Counted from the first letter of the stretch, positions 8,678 through 20,635 are shown. The stretch: 64,000 bases of DNA from Afipia felis ATCC 53690 (GCF_000314735.2 NZ_KB375270.1:2666001-2730000), one strand, 5' to 3'. The notes: generated by a model not told the origin, from the sequence alone. Made by a program: numbers and translations.

Positions 8678-9793
8678 ATGAAAGTTACGGTCGAGCGCGC
8701 GCAACTGTTGAAGTCTCTGGGACACGTTCACCGCGTGGTCGAACGGCGCAACACCATTCCGATCCTCGGCAACGTCCTGATCCGCGCCGATAGCCGGCTG
8801 AGCCTGAAGGCGACCGACCTCGACCTCGAAGTCACCGAAACGCTGCCGGCGGAAGTTGCCACCGGCGGCTCCACCACCGTGCCCGCGCACATGTTCTACG
8901 ACATCGTACGCAAGCTGCCCGACGGCTCCCAGATCGTGCTGGAGAGCGACGGCGAGCGCTCTGTGCTCGCGATCCGCGCCGGGCGCTCGCGCTTTACACT
9001 GCAGACGCTACCGGAGAGCGATTTCCCGGATCTCGCGGCGGGCGAGATGACCCATTCGTTCACGCTCACCGCCGCCGACGTGAAACGCCTGATCGACCGC
9101 ACGCAATTCGCGATCTCGACGGAAGAGACACGCTACTATCTCAACGGCATCTATCTGCATGCTGCAGGCTCGGCCAAGGAGCAGACGCTGCGCGCGGTCG
9201 CAACCGACGGCCATCGCCTCGCGCAATTCGACCTGCCGTTGCCCAAGAGCGCCGTCGGAATGCCGGGTGTCATCGTGCCGCGCAAGACCGTCGGCGAAGT
9301 GCAGCGCCTGATCGAGGACACCGAAGCCGAGATTTCGATTGAGCTGTCGCAGGGCAAGATCCGCTTCACGCTCTCCAATGTGGTGCTGACCTCGAAGCTG
9401 ATCGACGGCACCTTCCCCGATTACGGCCGCGTCATTCCGCAGAACAACGAGAAGGAACTCGTCGTCGACAAGCGCGACTTCGAGGCCGCCGTCGATCGCG
9501 TCTCCACCATCTCGAGCGAACGCGGCCGCGCCGTGAAGCTCGCGCTGTCGGCAGGCAAGCTCGTGCTGTCGGTGGTCAATCCGGATTCCGGCAGCGCCAC
9601 CGAAGAGCTTGAGGTCGACTATGCCTCCGATCCGCTCGATATCGGGTTCAACTCGCGCTATCTGCTCGACATCGCAGCCCAGATCCAGGGCGACGCCGCG
9701 GTGCTCAAGCTCGCCGATCCCGGCTCGCCGACGCTCATCCAGGACAAGGCCAACCGCGACGCGCTCTACGTGCTGATGCCGATGCGGGTGTAA
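8678..9793 (+). CDS. dnaN: DNA polymerase III subunit beta (sliding clamp)
   Basis: A 371-residue clamp that forms a dimeric ring on DNA and tethers the replicative polymerase and many partners. It begins MKVTVERAQLLKSL and shows the family sequence VVERRNTIPILGNVLI; the third domain contains LSAGKLVLSVVNPDSG and it ends with the signature YVLMPMRV. Three clamp domains of normal size are present. The ATG at 8678 is chosen over an upstream in-frame start because GGCGGAG precedes it and the protein then begins as other clamps do. Confidence 0.97.
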   Translation: MKVTVERAQLLKSLGHVHRVVERRNTIPILGNVLIRADSRLSLKATDLDLEVTETLPAEVATGGSTTVPAHMFYDIVRKLPDGSQIVLESDGERSVLAIRAGRSRFTLQTLPESDFPDLAAGEMTHSFTLTAADVKRLIDRTQFAISTEETRYYLNGIYLHAAGSAKEQTLRAVATDGHRLAQFDLPLPKSAVGMPGVIVPRKTVGEVQRLIEDTEAEISIELSQGKIRFTLSNVVLTSKLIDGTFPDYGRVIPQNNEKELVVDKRDFEAAVDRVSTISSERGRAVKLALSAGKLVLSVVNPDSGSATEELEVDYASDPLDIGFNSRYLLDIAAQIQGDAAVLKLADPGSPTLIQDKANRDALYVLMPMRV

Positions 9794-9819
9794 GGTTTTT
9801 CCTTCTCTGATGCGCTTTA

Positions 9820-9959
9820 TTCGTCATGCCCGGCCATAGCCGTTCGAAGAACGGCGTTGCTTCGCTTCGTCTATAGTGCCGGGCATACGCGTCTTTGCCA
9901 TTCGATGTCTGGAAAGTATTCAAGACGCCGACGGCCGGGACACGCCCGACCATGACGAA
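9820..9959. repeat. Intergenic inverted-repeat element, copy A (dnaN-recF)
   Basis: About 140 bases bounded by perfect nine-bp inverted ends TTCGTCATG and CATGACGAA. The interior repeats the ATGCCCGGC/GCCGGGCAT theme seen in copy B (41595-41681) and in the hairpin at 25360-25382. It has a further hairpin GCCGTTCGAAGAACGGC near 9838-9854. It fills almost the whole gap before recF. Such REP-like elements are common between genes in this bacterial group. Confidence 0.72.
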
Positions 9960-9971
9960 CATAAGTTACCC

Positions 9972-11108
9972 ATGATCCTCTCCCGCATCCTGCGCCTCAG
10001 TCTCACGCAATTCCGCAGCTATCGCGCGGCAAGCGTTGCGCCGCGCAGCGATCTCGTGGTGCTGGTCGGCCCGAACGGCGCAGGGAAAACGAACTGCCTC
10101 GAGGCGATCTCGCTGCTCGCGCCGGGACGCGGATTGCGCCGCGCGCGTTTCGAGGACATCGCCAACCGCACGGGCGACGGCTCCTGGGCCGTCGCGGCGG
10201 AGGTTGAAGGTGCAGGCGGGCTTGCCACGCTCGGCACGGGCATCGACGCCCCCACAGGCGAGGGCACCTCGCCGCGCCGCGTTCGCGTCGATCGTGAAGC
10301 CGTATCCTCCGCAAGCGCCTTCGGCGAGCATTTACGCATGGTGTGGCTCACACCGTCGATGGACGGGCTGTTCACCGGCCCCGCCTCGGAACGGCGGCGC
10401 TTCTTCGACCGTCTCGTGCTCGCGATCGACAAGGACCATTCCAGCCGCGTCTCCGCGCTGGAGCGCTCGCTGCGTTCGCGCAATCGCCTCTTGGAGGATC
10501 GCAATTTCGATGCGCACTGGTGCGAGGCGATCGAACGCGAGACCGCCGAGCTTGCTGTTGCTGTCGCTGCCCAGCGCGGCCATACGCTACAGCGGCTCAG
10601 TGCAATGCTCGCGGCGCGCGGCGCGACCTCGGCGTTTCCGTCGGCCCGCATCACGCTCGACGGCTGGATGGAAAACGCGCTGATGAGTGAGCCCGCCACG
10701 GCGGTGGAGGACCACTATCGCGATATCCTGCGCAAGAGCCGCCTGCTCGATGCGGCCGCCGGGCGCACACTGAACGGCCCACACCTCACCGATTTGCATG
10801 TGATCTACGCGCCGAAGGACATGCCCGCGAAAGAAGCCTCCACCGGCGAGCAGAAGGCGCTGCTGATCGGTCTCATCCTCGCGCACGCAAGCCTCGTCGC
10901 CGAAATGACCGGAATCACACCGCTGTTGCTGCTCGACGAAGTGGTCGCGCATCTCGATCCGCGCCGCCGCGCGGCCTTGTTCGACGAACTCGCAACGCTC
11001 GGCGCACAGGTCTGGATGACCGGCGCGGACCCCGCCGCATTCATGGAAGCCGGCGCCCGCGCCGATCGGTTCGAGGTCGAGGACGGGGCGATCAAACCGG
11101 CCCGATAG
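9972..11108 (+). CDS. recF: DNA replication and repair protein RecF
   Basis: A 378-residue SMC-like ATPase that works with RecO and RecR to load RecA at gapped DNA. Walker A GPNGAGKTN is near residues 36-44, the ABC signature STGEQKALLIGL near 290, and Walker B LLLLDEVVAHLD near 318. Length and motif order are normal. The ATG at 9972 follows the inverted-repeat element directly; an in-frame start at 9876 would lie inside that repeat and is rejected. There is no clear Shine-Dalgarno sequence before it. Confidence 0.96.
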   Translation: MILSRILRLSLTQFRSYRAASVAPRSDLVVLVGPNGAGKTNCLEAISLLAPGRGLRRARFEDIANRTGDGSWAVAAEVEGAGGLATLGTGIDAPTGEGTSPRRVRVDREAVSSASAFGEHLRMVWLTPSMDGLFTGPASERRRFFDRLVLAIDKDHSSRVSALERSLRSRNRLLEDRNFDAHWCEAIERETAELAVAVAAQRGHTLQRLSAMLAARGATSAFPSARITLDGWMENALMSEPATAVEDHYRDILRKSRLLDAAAGRTLNGPHLTDLHVIYAPKDMPAKEASTGEQKALLIGLILAHASLVAEMTGITPLLLLDEVVAHLDPRRRAALFDELATLGAQVWMTGADPAAFMEAGARADRFEVEDGAIKPAR

Positions 11109-11264
11109 GCGTCCATTTCAGCCTTTCCGCGCACCTGAAAACCGCCTTCGAAGGAGCCGCGAATCAGGCTTTTTGCAAGCCCTCGAAAGGCCTGTTCGCG
11201 GCCTTGAAAAATGGTCAGAAAATACTATTTTTTCAATAACTTGAAGGCACCTACTTTGTCCTAG

Positions 11265-13781
<2,517 letters not shown>

Positions 13782-13945
13782 GTTTTCGATCCCCTGCGTT
13801 CTGGAACCTGCTGGCGTCACGAAACAGGTTTGCCACGGCGGCTAACCGTCCGTTAACGCAACTGCACGCCGCGCCCATGGCGGCACGTCTGCGCGCGCCC
13901 ACAAACTTTTAACTGCCGTTTGCTAGTCAGGGGTCCCGAAGCGGC

Positions 13946-14872
13946 ATGGGCACGCCTGCCCAAAACGCCACCGAGACCCCTGTGATGCAATCCGTCGCCG
14001 TCATTGTCGCCGCCTACAACGCGGAAAGCACGATCGTCGCTTCGGTCGAAAGCATCCTGCTCGGCACGACACCATGTCACATCTATGTTGTCGACGATTG
14101 CAGCAGGATTCCCGCTGCGACCGCCCTTTCGCATCTGGAAGACCGGATCGAGATCATCCGTCTCGATCAGAATGTCGGGCCTGCCGCTGCCCGCAACATT
14201 GCGATCGACAGAGCAATCAAGGCAGGTTTTGAATTCATCGCGATCCAGGACGCCGACGATATCTCGTTTCCGACTCGCCTCGAAAAGCAGATCGCATTCA
14301 TGCGCGGCCACCCGCGTGTCGGCGCCTGCGGCACATGGACATGCCTGCTGGACGAAAACCTGACCGGCGCTTTCTCGCCCGAACTGGAGGCCAAAGCTGT
14401 CGCAGTCCGGGAAACGAAAAAAATCGGCAACTTCGGCACATGGACATTGCTGTTCGACGAGCAGTCGCAGCGGACGGTCCATCTGTTTTCACGCGTGACA
14501 GACCCGAAGGATGTCCGCAACACGATGTTCTTCAACATCGGCCTGTCGCATACATCGGCGGTTATGCGGAGTGAAGCGCTCAGGAAAGTCGGACTCTATT
14601 CAACCGATTATCCCGCTGCGGAAGATTACGAACTGATGCGCCGGATCGGCACGCAGTTCGATCTCGCGAACATTCCGGAATGCCTCGTGCATTACCGGAT
14701 TTCGCCGGGCGGCATTTCGCAGAGCCGCCGCCGCCGCCAGTTGTACGACCGTCTCATGATCCAGGTGAAATACTTTGAAGTGACGCAATGGCGCGCTTGG
14801 GTCGGCGCGGCGAAAACGCTGGCGACGATGGTCATTCCGCGTCAGCTCAAGGACATGATCCGGTCAGCCTGA
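13946..14872 (+). CDS. Family 2 glycosyltransferase
   Basis: A 308-residue GT-A fold glycosyltransferase that would add a sugar from a nucleotide-sugar donor to a surface glycan. It shows the N-terminal nucleotide-binding sequence VAVIVAAYNAESTI (about 16-29), VVDDCS, QNVGPAAARN and the metal-binding acidic motif IQDADD near 107. A later ISPGG is typical of a GT2 acceptor end. No membrane segment is evident. The sugar and acceptor cannot be told from sequence. It follows gyrB and is convergent with, and overlaps by nine bases, a flippase gene, so the two probably serve the same glycan pathway. A second ATG at 13985 is an alternative start. Confidence 0.85.
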   Translation: MGTPAQNATETPVMQSVAVIVAAYNAESTIVASVESILLGTTPCHIYVVDDCSRIPAATALSHLEDRIEIIRLDQNVGPAAARNIAIDRAIKAGFEFIAIQDADDISFPTRLEKQIAFMRGHPRVGACGTWTCLLDENLTGAFSPELEAKAVAVRETKKIGNFGTWTLLFDEQSQRTVHLFSRVTDPKDVRNTMFFNIGLSHTSAVMRSEALRKVGLYSTDYPAAEDYELMRRIGTQFDLANIPECLVHYRISPGGISQSRRRRQLYDRLMIQVKYFEVTQWRAWVGAAKTLATMVIPRQLKDMIRSA

Positions 14873-16156
14873 CGATTGCGTAATCGCGCTATTTGGCGTC
14901 TGCGCGCTTCGGCGGCTCAGAACCAGCCGTGGGATGATCAGCAACACCCCTGTGAACAAGTACGCCAGGCTCGCGCCTCCCAGACCGAACAGCGGAATCA
15001 GCACGGCATAGAGGGCCGCCGACAACGGGACGGCTGCCAAAGCGATGATCGCTATGGCGCGATCATGATGAAGCGCGACCAGAACATAATTGTAGCTGTC
15101 GACGCCAACCCGGAACAGGGTCGCGGCTACGATGATCCAGAATACGGACAGATGCTCTGCCAGCAACGGCCGCCCCACATAGGGAATGAGAAACGGCAAA
15201 GCGACAATCAGGGCAACCCCCAAAGACACCGCAAAGCCGGCCGTGCGCAGCTCGACCCGAGCCAGCAACTCGCGAAATTCCGAGATGCTCTCCCGGGCGG
15301 AACGGACGAGATTCGAGAGATAGGGGAGGAAGATGGCGGAGAGTGAAAGATTATGGATCACATTGGCTATCGACCAGAAGAACGTATAGACGCCCGTCAA
15401 TTCGAGGCCGAGCAAAAGCGAGACCAGAAAGCGATCGATGTAGAGATTCGTCGCGACGCTCATGTCCTTGAGATAGAACGGAACGCTCTGCGGAATGCCT
15501 TCCGTGAGCAGCCGGGTATCCAGCCGCACATATCTCCACGCGCCGCGGCGCGTGACAAAGGCCGCGAGAACAATCCACATCAGTACAAGGCCGGCAAGCC
15601 AGCCGGCGATCAGCATCTCCAGCGTTCGAGTCGACGGCACGAGCAGGCCGAGGGCGATCACGCCGATCGGCCATAGTCCGGCGCGAAGAAAGAACAGCAC
15701 GTTCGACAGCACCACATGACCGCGATAGGTCAGCATGATGGCGGCGTCATCAGACAGATGTTCAAGCAGCGCTACGCCGCTGAATAGCATCAGAACCGAC
15801 CAGGGCACAGGCGCGCCCATCACGGCGTTGACGACATAGACGATCGCCTGAAGAACTAGATTGAATCCCACCGACAAGACCAGCCGCGTGGCCATCAGCG
15901 GACCGACGCGGGCAAGCGTTGAGCGTGCCGCTTGCCGGCCGATCCAGTCATTCGTACCGAAACCCGCAAAGGCAGGCAGTATCGTGGTGCCGGCCACCAG
16001 CAGCCCGTAGATGCCGAGTTCGCTCAGGCCGAGATAGCGCGCGGTATAGAGTGACAACGCGAATTTCGAGACCGTGTTGAGGCCACGGATCGCGATGAGC
16101 AGTAAGGGAGTCATGAGGTTCGACCAGTTCAGGTCGAACACATTTGCGCGTTTCAT
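14864..16156 (-). CDS. Wzx-like polysaccharide/lipid-linked oligosaccharide flippase
   Basis: A 430-residue polytopic membrane protein with about 12 hydrophobic segments and short loops, of the MOP superfamily polysaccharide-transporter type. It begins with NLMTPLLLIAIRGLNTVSKF, a family-like first helix, and continues TARYLGLSELGIYGLLV. It would flip lipid-linked sugar intermediates across the inner membrane. The C terminus faces the convergent glycosyltransferase. Polymerase and ligase genes are not adjacent. There is no strong Shine-Dalgarno sequence before the ATG. Confidence 0.8.
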   Translation of the reverse strand: MKRANVFDLNWSNLMTPLLLIAIRGLNTVSKFALSLYTARYLGLSELGIYGLLVAGTTILPAFAGFGTNDWIGRQAARSTLARVGPLMATRLVLSVGFNLVLQAIVYVVNAVMGAPVPWSVLMLFSGVALLEHLSDDAAIMLTYRGHVVLSNVLFFLRAGLWPIGVIALGLLVPSTRTLEMLIAGWLAGLVLMWIVLAAFVTRRGAWRYVRLDTRLLTEGIPQSVPFYLKDMSVATNLYIDRFLVSLLLGLELTGVYTFFWSIANVIHNLSLSAIFLPYLSNLVRSARESISEFRELLARVELRTAGFAVSLGVALIVALPFLIPYVGRPLLAEHLSVFWIIVAATLFRVGVDSYNYVLVALHHDRAIAIIALAAVPLSAALYAVLIPLFGLGGASLAYLFTGVLLIIPRLVLSRRSAQTPNSAITQSSG

Positions 16157-16382
16157 AGTTAAGAGGCCTGACAGGCGGCTATCATGGATGGTTTCGCAAA
16201 CTTTATCATGCCATCCGCATGATGAATCTTAAGAGCGAGGAGCCGACTGATCGGCGCTGTCCGGCAGTGTTAAGAAATCCATAACGAATGGGCATGCCGG
16301 CACTGCAGAGTGTCCCGAAAGTTTGTTCACGACACCTCGCTCAACGCCAACCTGATCAACGCTTCATCTCCACTAGCGCTTC

Positions 16383-17108
16383 CTACATCGGGGTTGGAGA
16401 AACCTTGATGTATCCCGCGAAGGGATGCTCCATATCGACGATCAAATTGACGGCCGCAGCGATGGAGAATGCCGCAACGGCAAAGGCGACGAACACGACA
16501 GCATTCGGCGGCGCGAACACCGCGTAGCTGAAGAACAATACACTCAACCAGAATATCACCGCGATCAGAAAGAGATGCGGCGTGTGTGCACTTGTTTGAA
16601 GAGCCAGCAACCGACTGGTTTGCATGAGGTCGTCGATCATATGCAGACCGCTTGCGCGAGCTTCCCGGCCAACATCGTCTTCCGGTGTGAAGGCACGCAG
16701 CCTGCGCTGAATTTCGTTCAGCATTCCAACGCTGCGAGAATGATCGGTCGAGACCGCCATAGAGGCCGTCCATGTCTGCGCAATTTTTTCTTCCGTGAAG
16801 GCGCGCAGCAAGTCGCGCACCGGCTTGGCCTCCGGGCCGAAATGCACCGCCTCGCGATCGAACAATCTGAGATTCGTACTGAACTGCTCGATCGCCTTTC
16901 TGCTGCTATCCAGATCGGTCTTGGCGTTCGCGATCAGCAAGCCGACGACAAGCGCCGCCATAAGACCCACGGCACTCATCGCGAGATGAACTGTTTTGCT
17001 TGTCGGTTCAGAGAGGTAGCGTTTAGGAAGCTTCCTGCTGAGCAACAGGCCCGCCAGACTGGCCCCGAAAATGCAAACGAAAGCAATAAAACCCGTACCG
17101 GTGAACAT
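16383..17108 (-). CDS. DUF4239-type membrane protein
   Basis: A 241-residue inner-membrane protein of unknown role, resembling the DUF4239 (bestrophin-like) family. Hydrophobic segments lie at about 5-24 and 43-62. A long soluble helical part (about 65-175) with LRLFDREAVHFGPEA and ASGLHMIDDLMQTSRLL follows, then two closely spaced C-terminal segments (about 180-225, LFLIAVIFWLSVLFFSYAVFA). This layout matches that family. The 226-base gap between it and the flippase contains a seven-bp hairpin ATCATGC-N5-GCATGAT at 16205-16223. Confidence 0.65.
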   Translation of the reverse strand: MFTGTGFIAFVCIFGASLAGLLLSRKLPKRYLSEPTSKTVHLAMSAVGLMAALVVGLLIANAKTDLDSSRKAIEQFSTNLRLFDREAVHFGPEAKPVRDLLRAFTEEKIAQTWTASMAVSTDHSRSVGMLNEIQRRLRAFTPEDDVGREARASGLHMIDDLMQTSRLLALQTSAHTPHLFLIAVIFWLSVLFFSYAVFAPPNAVVFVAFAVAAFSIAAAVNLIVDMEHPFAGYIKVSPTPM

Positions 17109-17220
17109 TTGGCCACCCCAGACGAGCGTGCAAAGACCTAACGATCCGCGGCCGCCGGTCTGGTGTCAAGCAATCTCATCGAGCGGCCAGAACTTCCCGC
17201 CTTGGCCACGTTAAAGCCTG

Positions 17221-17790
17221 TTACGGCCTCATGAACGGCACCAGCATCGGCACCCTTTTGCGGTAGGCGTCGTATTCGCCTTCACCGAGTTCGGCGCGAA
17301 GCCAATTCTCCTCGATCCGGGCCTTGAGCCAGATTCCTGCTGCGATGAAGACAATCGACAGCAGACTCAGCACCGTCGCCAGCGCAATGGCCGTCGCGAT
17401 CACGGCGACCAGCAAGCCAGTATAGATCGGGTGGCGCACAATGGCGTATGGACCCGTTTCAACAACATGATGCCCTTCTTTCAAGGTCACCGATCCTGAC
17501 CACAGGCGCCCGAGATGAATGCGCGCCCACCACGCGAAGCAAAAGCCAAGAATCGCCAATACCGCCAGCGCGTAGCCACCACCGAAACCGACATGATAGA
17601 GACGCCCCGCGCCGAGCCATCGCGCCGTCCGATAATAAAGCAATACGCTGCCTGCGAGCAGCAGGGACTGATACAGCCACGTCAGCGGCGTTACCGGCTT
17701 GCGCAGGGTCGCACTGCTCCAGAGTGCAGCGACAACCCATGACGCGATCCAACCCACCCAAGCGCCGAGAAATATCAAGCCAGGTCGCAT
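17221..17790 (-). CDS. Isoprenylcysteine carboxyl methyltransferase (ICMT)/PEMT-family membrane protein
   Basis: A 189-residue membrane protein with about five hydrophobic segments. The C-terminal signature of the ICMT/phospholipid-methyltransferase family is clear: VETGPYAIVRHPIYTGLL, then LKARIEENWL and a final GEYDAYRKRVPMLVPF. The family methylates small hydrophobic or lipid substrates with SAM; the true substrate here is unknown because bacteria lack prenylated CAAX proteins. The start at 17790 has GAAGGG five bases upstream; a longer frame to 17844 is not needed. Confidence 0.78.
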   Translation of the reverse strand: MRPGLIFLGAWVGWIASWVVAALWSSATLRKPVTPLTWLYQSLLLAGSVLLYYRTARWLGAGRLYHVGFGGGYALAVLAILGFCFAWWARIHLGRLWSGSVTLKEGHHVVETGPYAIVRHPIYTGLLVAVIATAIALATVLSLLSIVFIAAGIWLKARIEENWLRAELGEGEYDAYRKRVPMLVPFMRP

Positions 17791-17958
17791 GGTGCCCTTC
17801 CGTCGATGGAACTTGGTAAACATTATGTACCGCTTCACAGTCACAAGTATGTCAGCGACATGATCGATGGAGCGTCTCGAAGCTTTAGTCTAACCGCAGT
17901 GCCCTCGCGGCCCGTTCCGATCGATGTATAATCCCACTTCCGAACAGGGAGACGTGCG

Positions 17959-18876
17959 ATGAGCTGGATGCCCTCCAACGACCCGATCCTCGGCGACCCG
18001 CAATCCTGTGACGCGCTCGAACTCGTCATCGTGCCGCGCACCCGCGATCTCGGCGACGGCTTCGCCGTTCGCCGCGCGCTGCCACACGGCAAGCGCCAGA
18101 TGGTCGGCCCTTTCATCTTCTTCGATCATTTCGGCCCAGTGCAGTTCATCGCAGGTCAGGGCATGGACGTGCGGCCGCATCCGCATATTGGCCTTGCCAC
18201 CGTCACCTATCTGTTCGACGGCTCCATCATGCACCGCGACAGCGAGGGCAACATTCAGGAGATCAAGCCGGGCGCGATGAACCTGATGACCGCCGGGCGC
18301 GGCATCGCCCACTCCGAGCGCACGCCGGACGTGCCCCGCGCCAACGGGCAGAAAATGCTCGGCCTGCAGAGCTGGATCGCACTGCCGCAGAACCGCGAGG
18401 AGATCGCGCCGTCGTTCCAGCATTACAGCGCCGCCAGCCTGCCCCTCGTCAGCGACACCGGGCTCAAGGCGCGCATCATCGCTGGCAAGGCGTTCGGCGC
18501 AACATCACCCGTCGATCAAACCTCCGAATGGTTCTACGCTGAGGTCAGCCTCGATGCCGGATCGCACGCACCGCTCGATGCCGATCACGAGGAGCGCGCG
18601 GTCTATCTCGTCGAGGGCGAGGTGGAAATCGCGCATGAACGCTACGAGGCTCCGCGCCTCCTGATCTTCCGCCCCGGCGACCGCATCACTATCAATGCGG
18701 TGACGCCGACAAAAATGATGTTCCTCGGCGGCACCGCGCTCGAGGGACCGCGTTACATCTGGTGGAATTTCGTCTCATCGAGCCGCGAACGCATCGAACA
18801 GGCCAAACAAGACTGGAAGATGGGCCGCTTCGCGCATGTCCCCGAGGAGACCGAATTCATTCCGTTGCCGGAATGA
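17959..18876 (+). CDS. Pirin family protein (cupin)
   Basis: A 305-residue bicupin. The pirin signature GPFIFFDHFGP is followed by the metal-binding cluster RPHPHIGLATVTYLFDG with three His, then GIAHSE, and a C-terminal pirin domain (LVEGEVEIAHERYEAPRLLIFRPGD). Bacterial pirins can have quercetin 2,3-dioxygenase activity or act as regulators by protein contact; neither can be assigned from sequence. The downstream malonyl-CoA decarboxylase gene starts 38 bases after its stop, so the two may be co-transcribed. Confidence 0.9.
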   Translation: MSWMPSNDPILGDPQSCDALELVIVPRTRDLGDGFAVRRALPHGKRQMVGPFIFFDHFGPVQFIAGQGMDVRPHPHIGLATVTYLFDGSIMHRDSEGNIQEIKPGAMNLMTAGRGIAHSERTPDVPRANGQKMLGLQSWIALPQNREEIAPSFQHYSAASLPLVSDTGLKARIIAGKAFGATSPVDQTSEWFYAEVSLDAGSHAPLDADHEERAVYLVEGEVEIAHERYEAPRLLIFRPGDRITINAVTPTKMMFLGGTALEGPRYIWWNFVSSSRERIEQAKQDWKMGRFAHVPEETEFIPLPE

Positions 18877-18914
18877 AAATTCATGACTGTCCCATGAGCG
18901 GAGACGCCTGACCG

Positions 18915-20291
18915 ATGCCAAGCCTGACATTCGACCGCGCCTTTCTCACTAATCTTCTCGGCACCTTGACCGACCGGGGACGTGACCTGATCCGCGGTTT
19001 GACGCAAGGATCGCCGCATCGCCTTGCCGACGGCGAACTCGCCGAGCTTGGCGAGACATTGCTGTCCCGGCGTGGCGAAGCCACCGGCGTCGCTCTCGCA
19101 CAAGCGCTGCTGGCCGGCTATGAAGCGGCGACGCCTGAACAGCGCCTCGCCTTTCTCGAAGCGCTCGCCGATATGTTCGGTCCCGAACGCGAAGCCATCG
19201 AAAGCGCAATCGAGAAAGTGCGCGCCGAAGGCTTGAGTCCGGATGCAGTCAGCGCGCTGCATGAATCCGCCGAGCCGCGGCGACAGGAGTTGATCCGCCG
19301 CCTCAATCTCGCGCCCGGCGGCACCGCCGCGCTGGTGCGAATGCGGGAAGAGCTGCTGGCCTATCTCGGCGAGCATCCGCAGTTGCGCGTAGTCGACGAC
19401 GATTTTGTCCACCTATTCGCATCGTGGTTCAATCGCGGCTTTCTGGTGCTGCATCGAATCGACTGGACGACGCCCGCCAACATTCTGGAAAAAATCATCC
19501 GCTACGAAGCGGTGCACGCCATCAAGAACTGGGACGATTTGCGCAATCGGCTCGCACCGCCTGACCGGCGCTGCTACGGCTTCTTCCATCCCCGGCTTGT
19601 CGACGAGCCACTGATCTTCGTTGAGGTCGCGCTGACGAAGGAGATTCCCGGCGCCATCGCGCCGCTGCTTGAGGAAACCCGCACGCCAATCGCACCTAAA
19701 CAGGCCACCACTGCCGTGTTCTATTCGATCTCGAACACCCAGCGCGGCCTCGGCGGCATTTCGTTCGGCAACTTCCTCATCAAGCAGGTGGTCGAGGACC
19801 TGAAGCGCGAGTGGCCGAACCTCAATACGTTCGTGACTCTTTCGCCGGTGCCGGGGTTCGCGGCGTGGCTCGCGCGCGAGCGCGCGTCGGATAGTCCCGC
19901 GGCCCTTGACGCTGCGGACAAGGAGACACTGACCGCACTCGACCAGCCCGGCTGGATCGACGACCCTGCGATCGCCGAACGCGTGAAGCCGGTGCTGCTG
20001 GCTGCGGCAGCCTACTATTTCCTGGAAGCCAAGGACAAACGTGGCCGCGCCGTCGATCCGGTCGCGCGCTTCCATCTGGGCAATGGCGCAAGATTGGAGA
20101 AGCTCGATTACCTCGGCGACACTTCGACCAAGGGTCTCAAGCAATCACACGGACTGATGGTGAATTATTGCTACGACCTCGACGACATCGAGGATAATCA
20201 CGAAGCATTTGTCGAGAAAGGCGTCATCGCCGCCTCAACCGCCGTGCGCAAAAGACTGCAGACCAAGTCCGGCCTGAGCGGCGCGGCATAG
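18915..20291 (+). CDS. Malonyl-CoA decarboxylase
   Basis: A 458-residue enzyme converting malonyl-CoA to acetyl-CoA and CO2. The N-terminal helical domain (about 1-150) is followed by the catalytic acetyltransferase-like domain with NWDDLRNRLAPPDRRCYGFFHP, the Ser-containing TLSPVPGFAAW (near 310), and the C-terminal His-containing SHGLMVNYCYDLDDIE (near 415), which match the Ser/His pair known from the family. It normally serves in malonate use or in keeping malonyl-CoA low. No other malonate genes are adjacent. The ATG at 18915 lies after GGAGACGCCTGACCG. Confidence 0.93.
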   Translation: MPSLTFDRAFLTNLLGTLTDRGRDLIRGLTQGSPHRLADGELAELGETLLSRRGEATGVALAQALLAGYEAATPEQRLAFLEALADMFGPEREAIESAIEKVRAEGLSPDAVSALHESAEPRRQELIRRLNLAPGGTAALVRMREELLAYLGEHPQLRVVDDDFVHLFASWFNRGFLVLHRIDWTTPANILEKIIRYEAVHAIKNWDDLRNRLAPPDRRCYGFFHPRLVDEPLIFVEVALTKEIPGAIAPLLEETRTPIAPKQATTAVFYSISNTQRGLGGISFGNFLIKQVVEDLKREWPNLNTFVTLSPVPGFAAWLARERASDSPAALDAADKETLTALDQPGWIDDPAIAERVKPVLLAAAAYYFLEAKDKRGRAVDPVARFHLGNGARLEKLDYLGDTSTKGLKQSHGLMVNYCYDLDDIEDNHEAFVEKGVIAASTAVRKRLQTKSGLSGAA

Positions 20292-20305
20292 CCAGCGTCA
20301 GACGC

Positions 20306-20635
20306 TCACGCAGCGCCTGACAAATAAGCTTCGCGGCGGCCAATCATCCGCTCTGCGGCGATCTTCGCGGCTTCCTTGGTATCGGTCGCGCAGATGCGAT
20401 ACTCGAGCGCCGGCAATACAATCGCGTCACGCCGGATGAAGAACGATTTCAGCGAACGTGAGGGAATCGCCACGCGCGCGAGCGCTTCGGCAACGTTATC
20501 GACTGCACCGAAAGCGAACAGCGCACCGGTCGTAGCCACGCGTACTTCGTAAATTCCGGGACCAATGGGCGCTTCCAGTTTGTCGCCTCGCGCTGCCGTC
20601 GGATAGCGCTTCCAGTCGCCCCAAGTGGTAATCAT
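20306..20635 (-). CDS. Hypothetical protein, possibly a degenerate GIY-YIG-like fold
   Basis: A 109-residue cytoplasmic protein that I do not recognise by name. The pattern PGIYEV, then ALFAFGAVDNVAEALARV, then LEYRICATDTKEAAKIAAERMI resembles the order GIY, YIG-x-loop-helix and late helix of GIY-YIG domains. The second motif has lost the Tyr and the usual Arg, so any nuclease activity is doubtful. This is an inference from pattern alone. The gene is convergent with the malonyl-CoA decarboxylase gene and separated from it by only 14 bases. Confidence 0.6.
   Translation of the reverse strand: MITTWGDWKRYPTAARGDKLEAPIGPGIYEVRVATTGALFAFGAVDNVAEALARVAIPSRSLKSFFIRRDAIVLPALEYRICATDTKEAAKIAAERMIGRREAYLSGAA

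Noticed and set aside
13795..13840. Terminator after gyrB (AACCTG ... CAGGTT)
   Set aside because: Only six pairs around a 14-base loop and no U tract.
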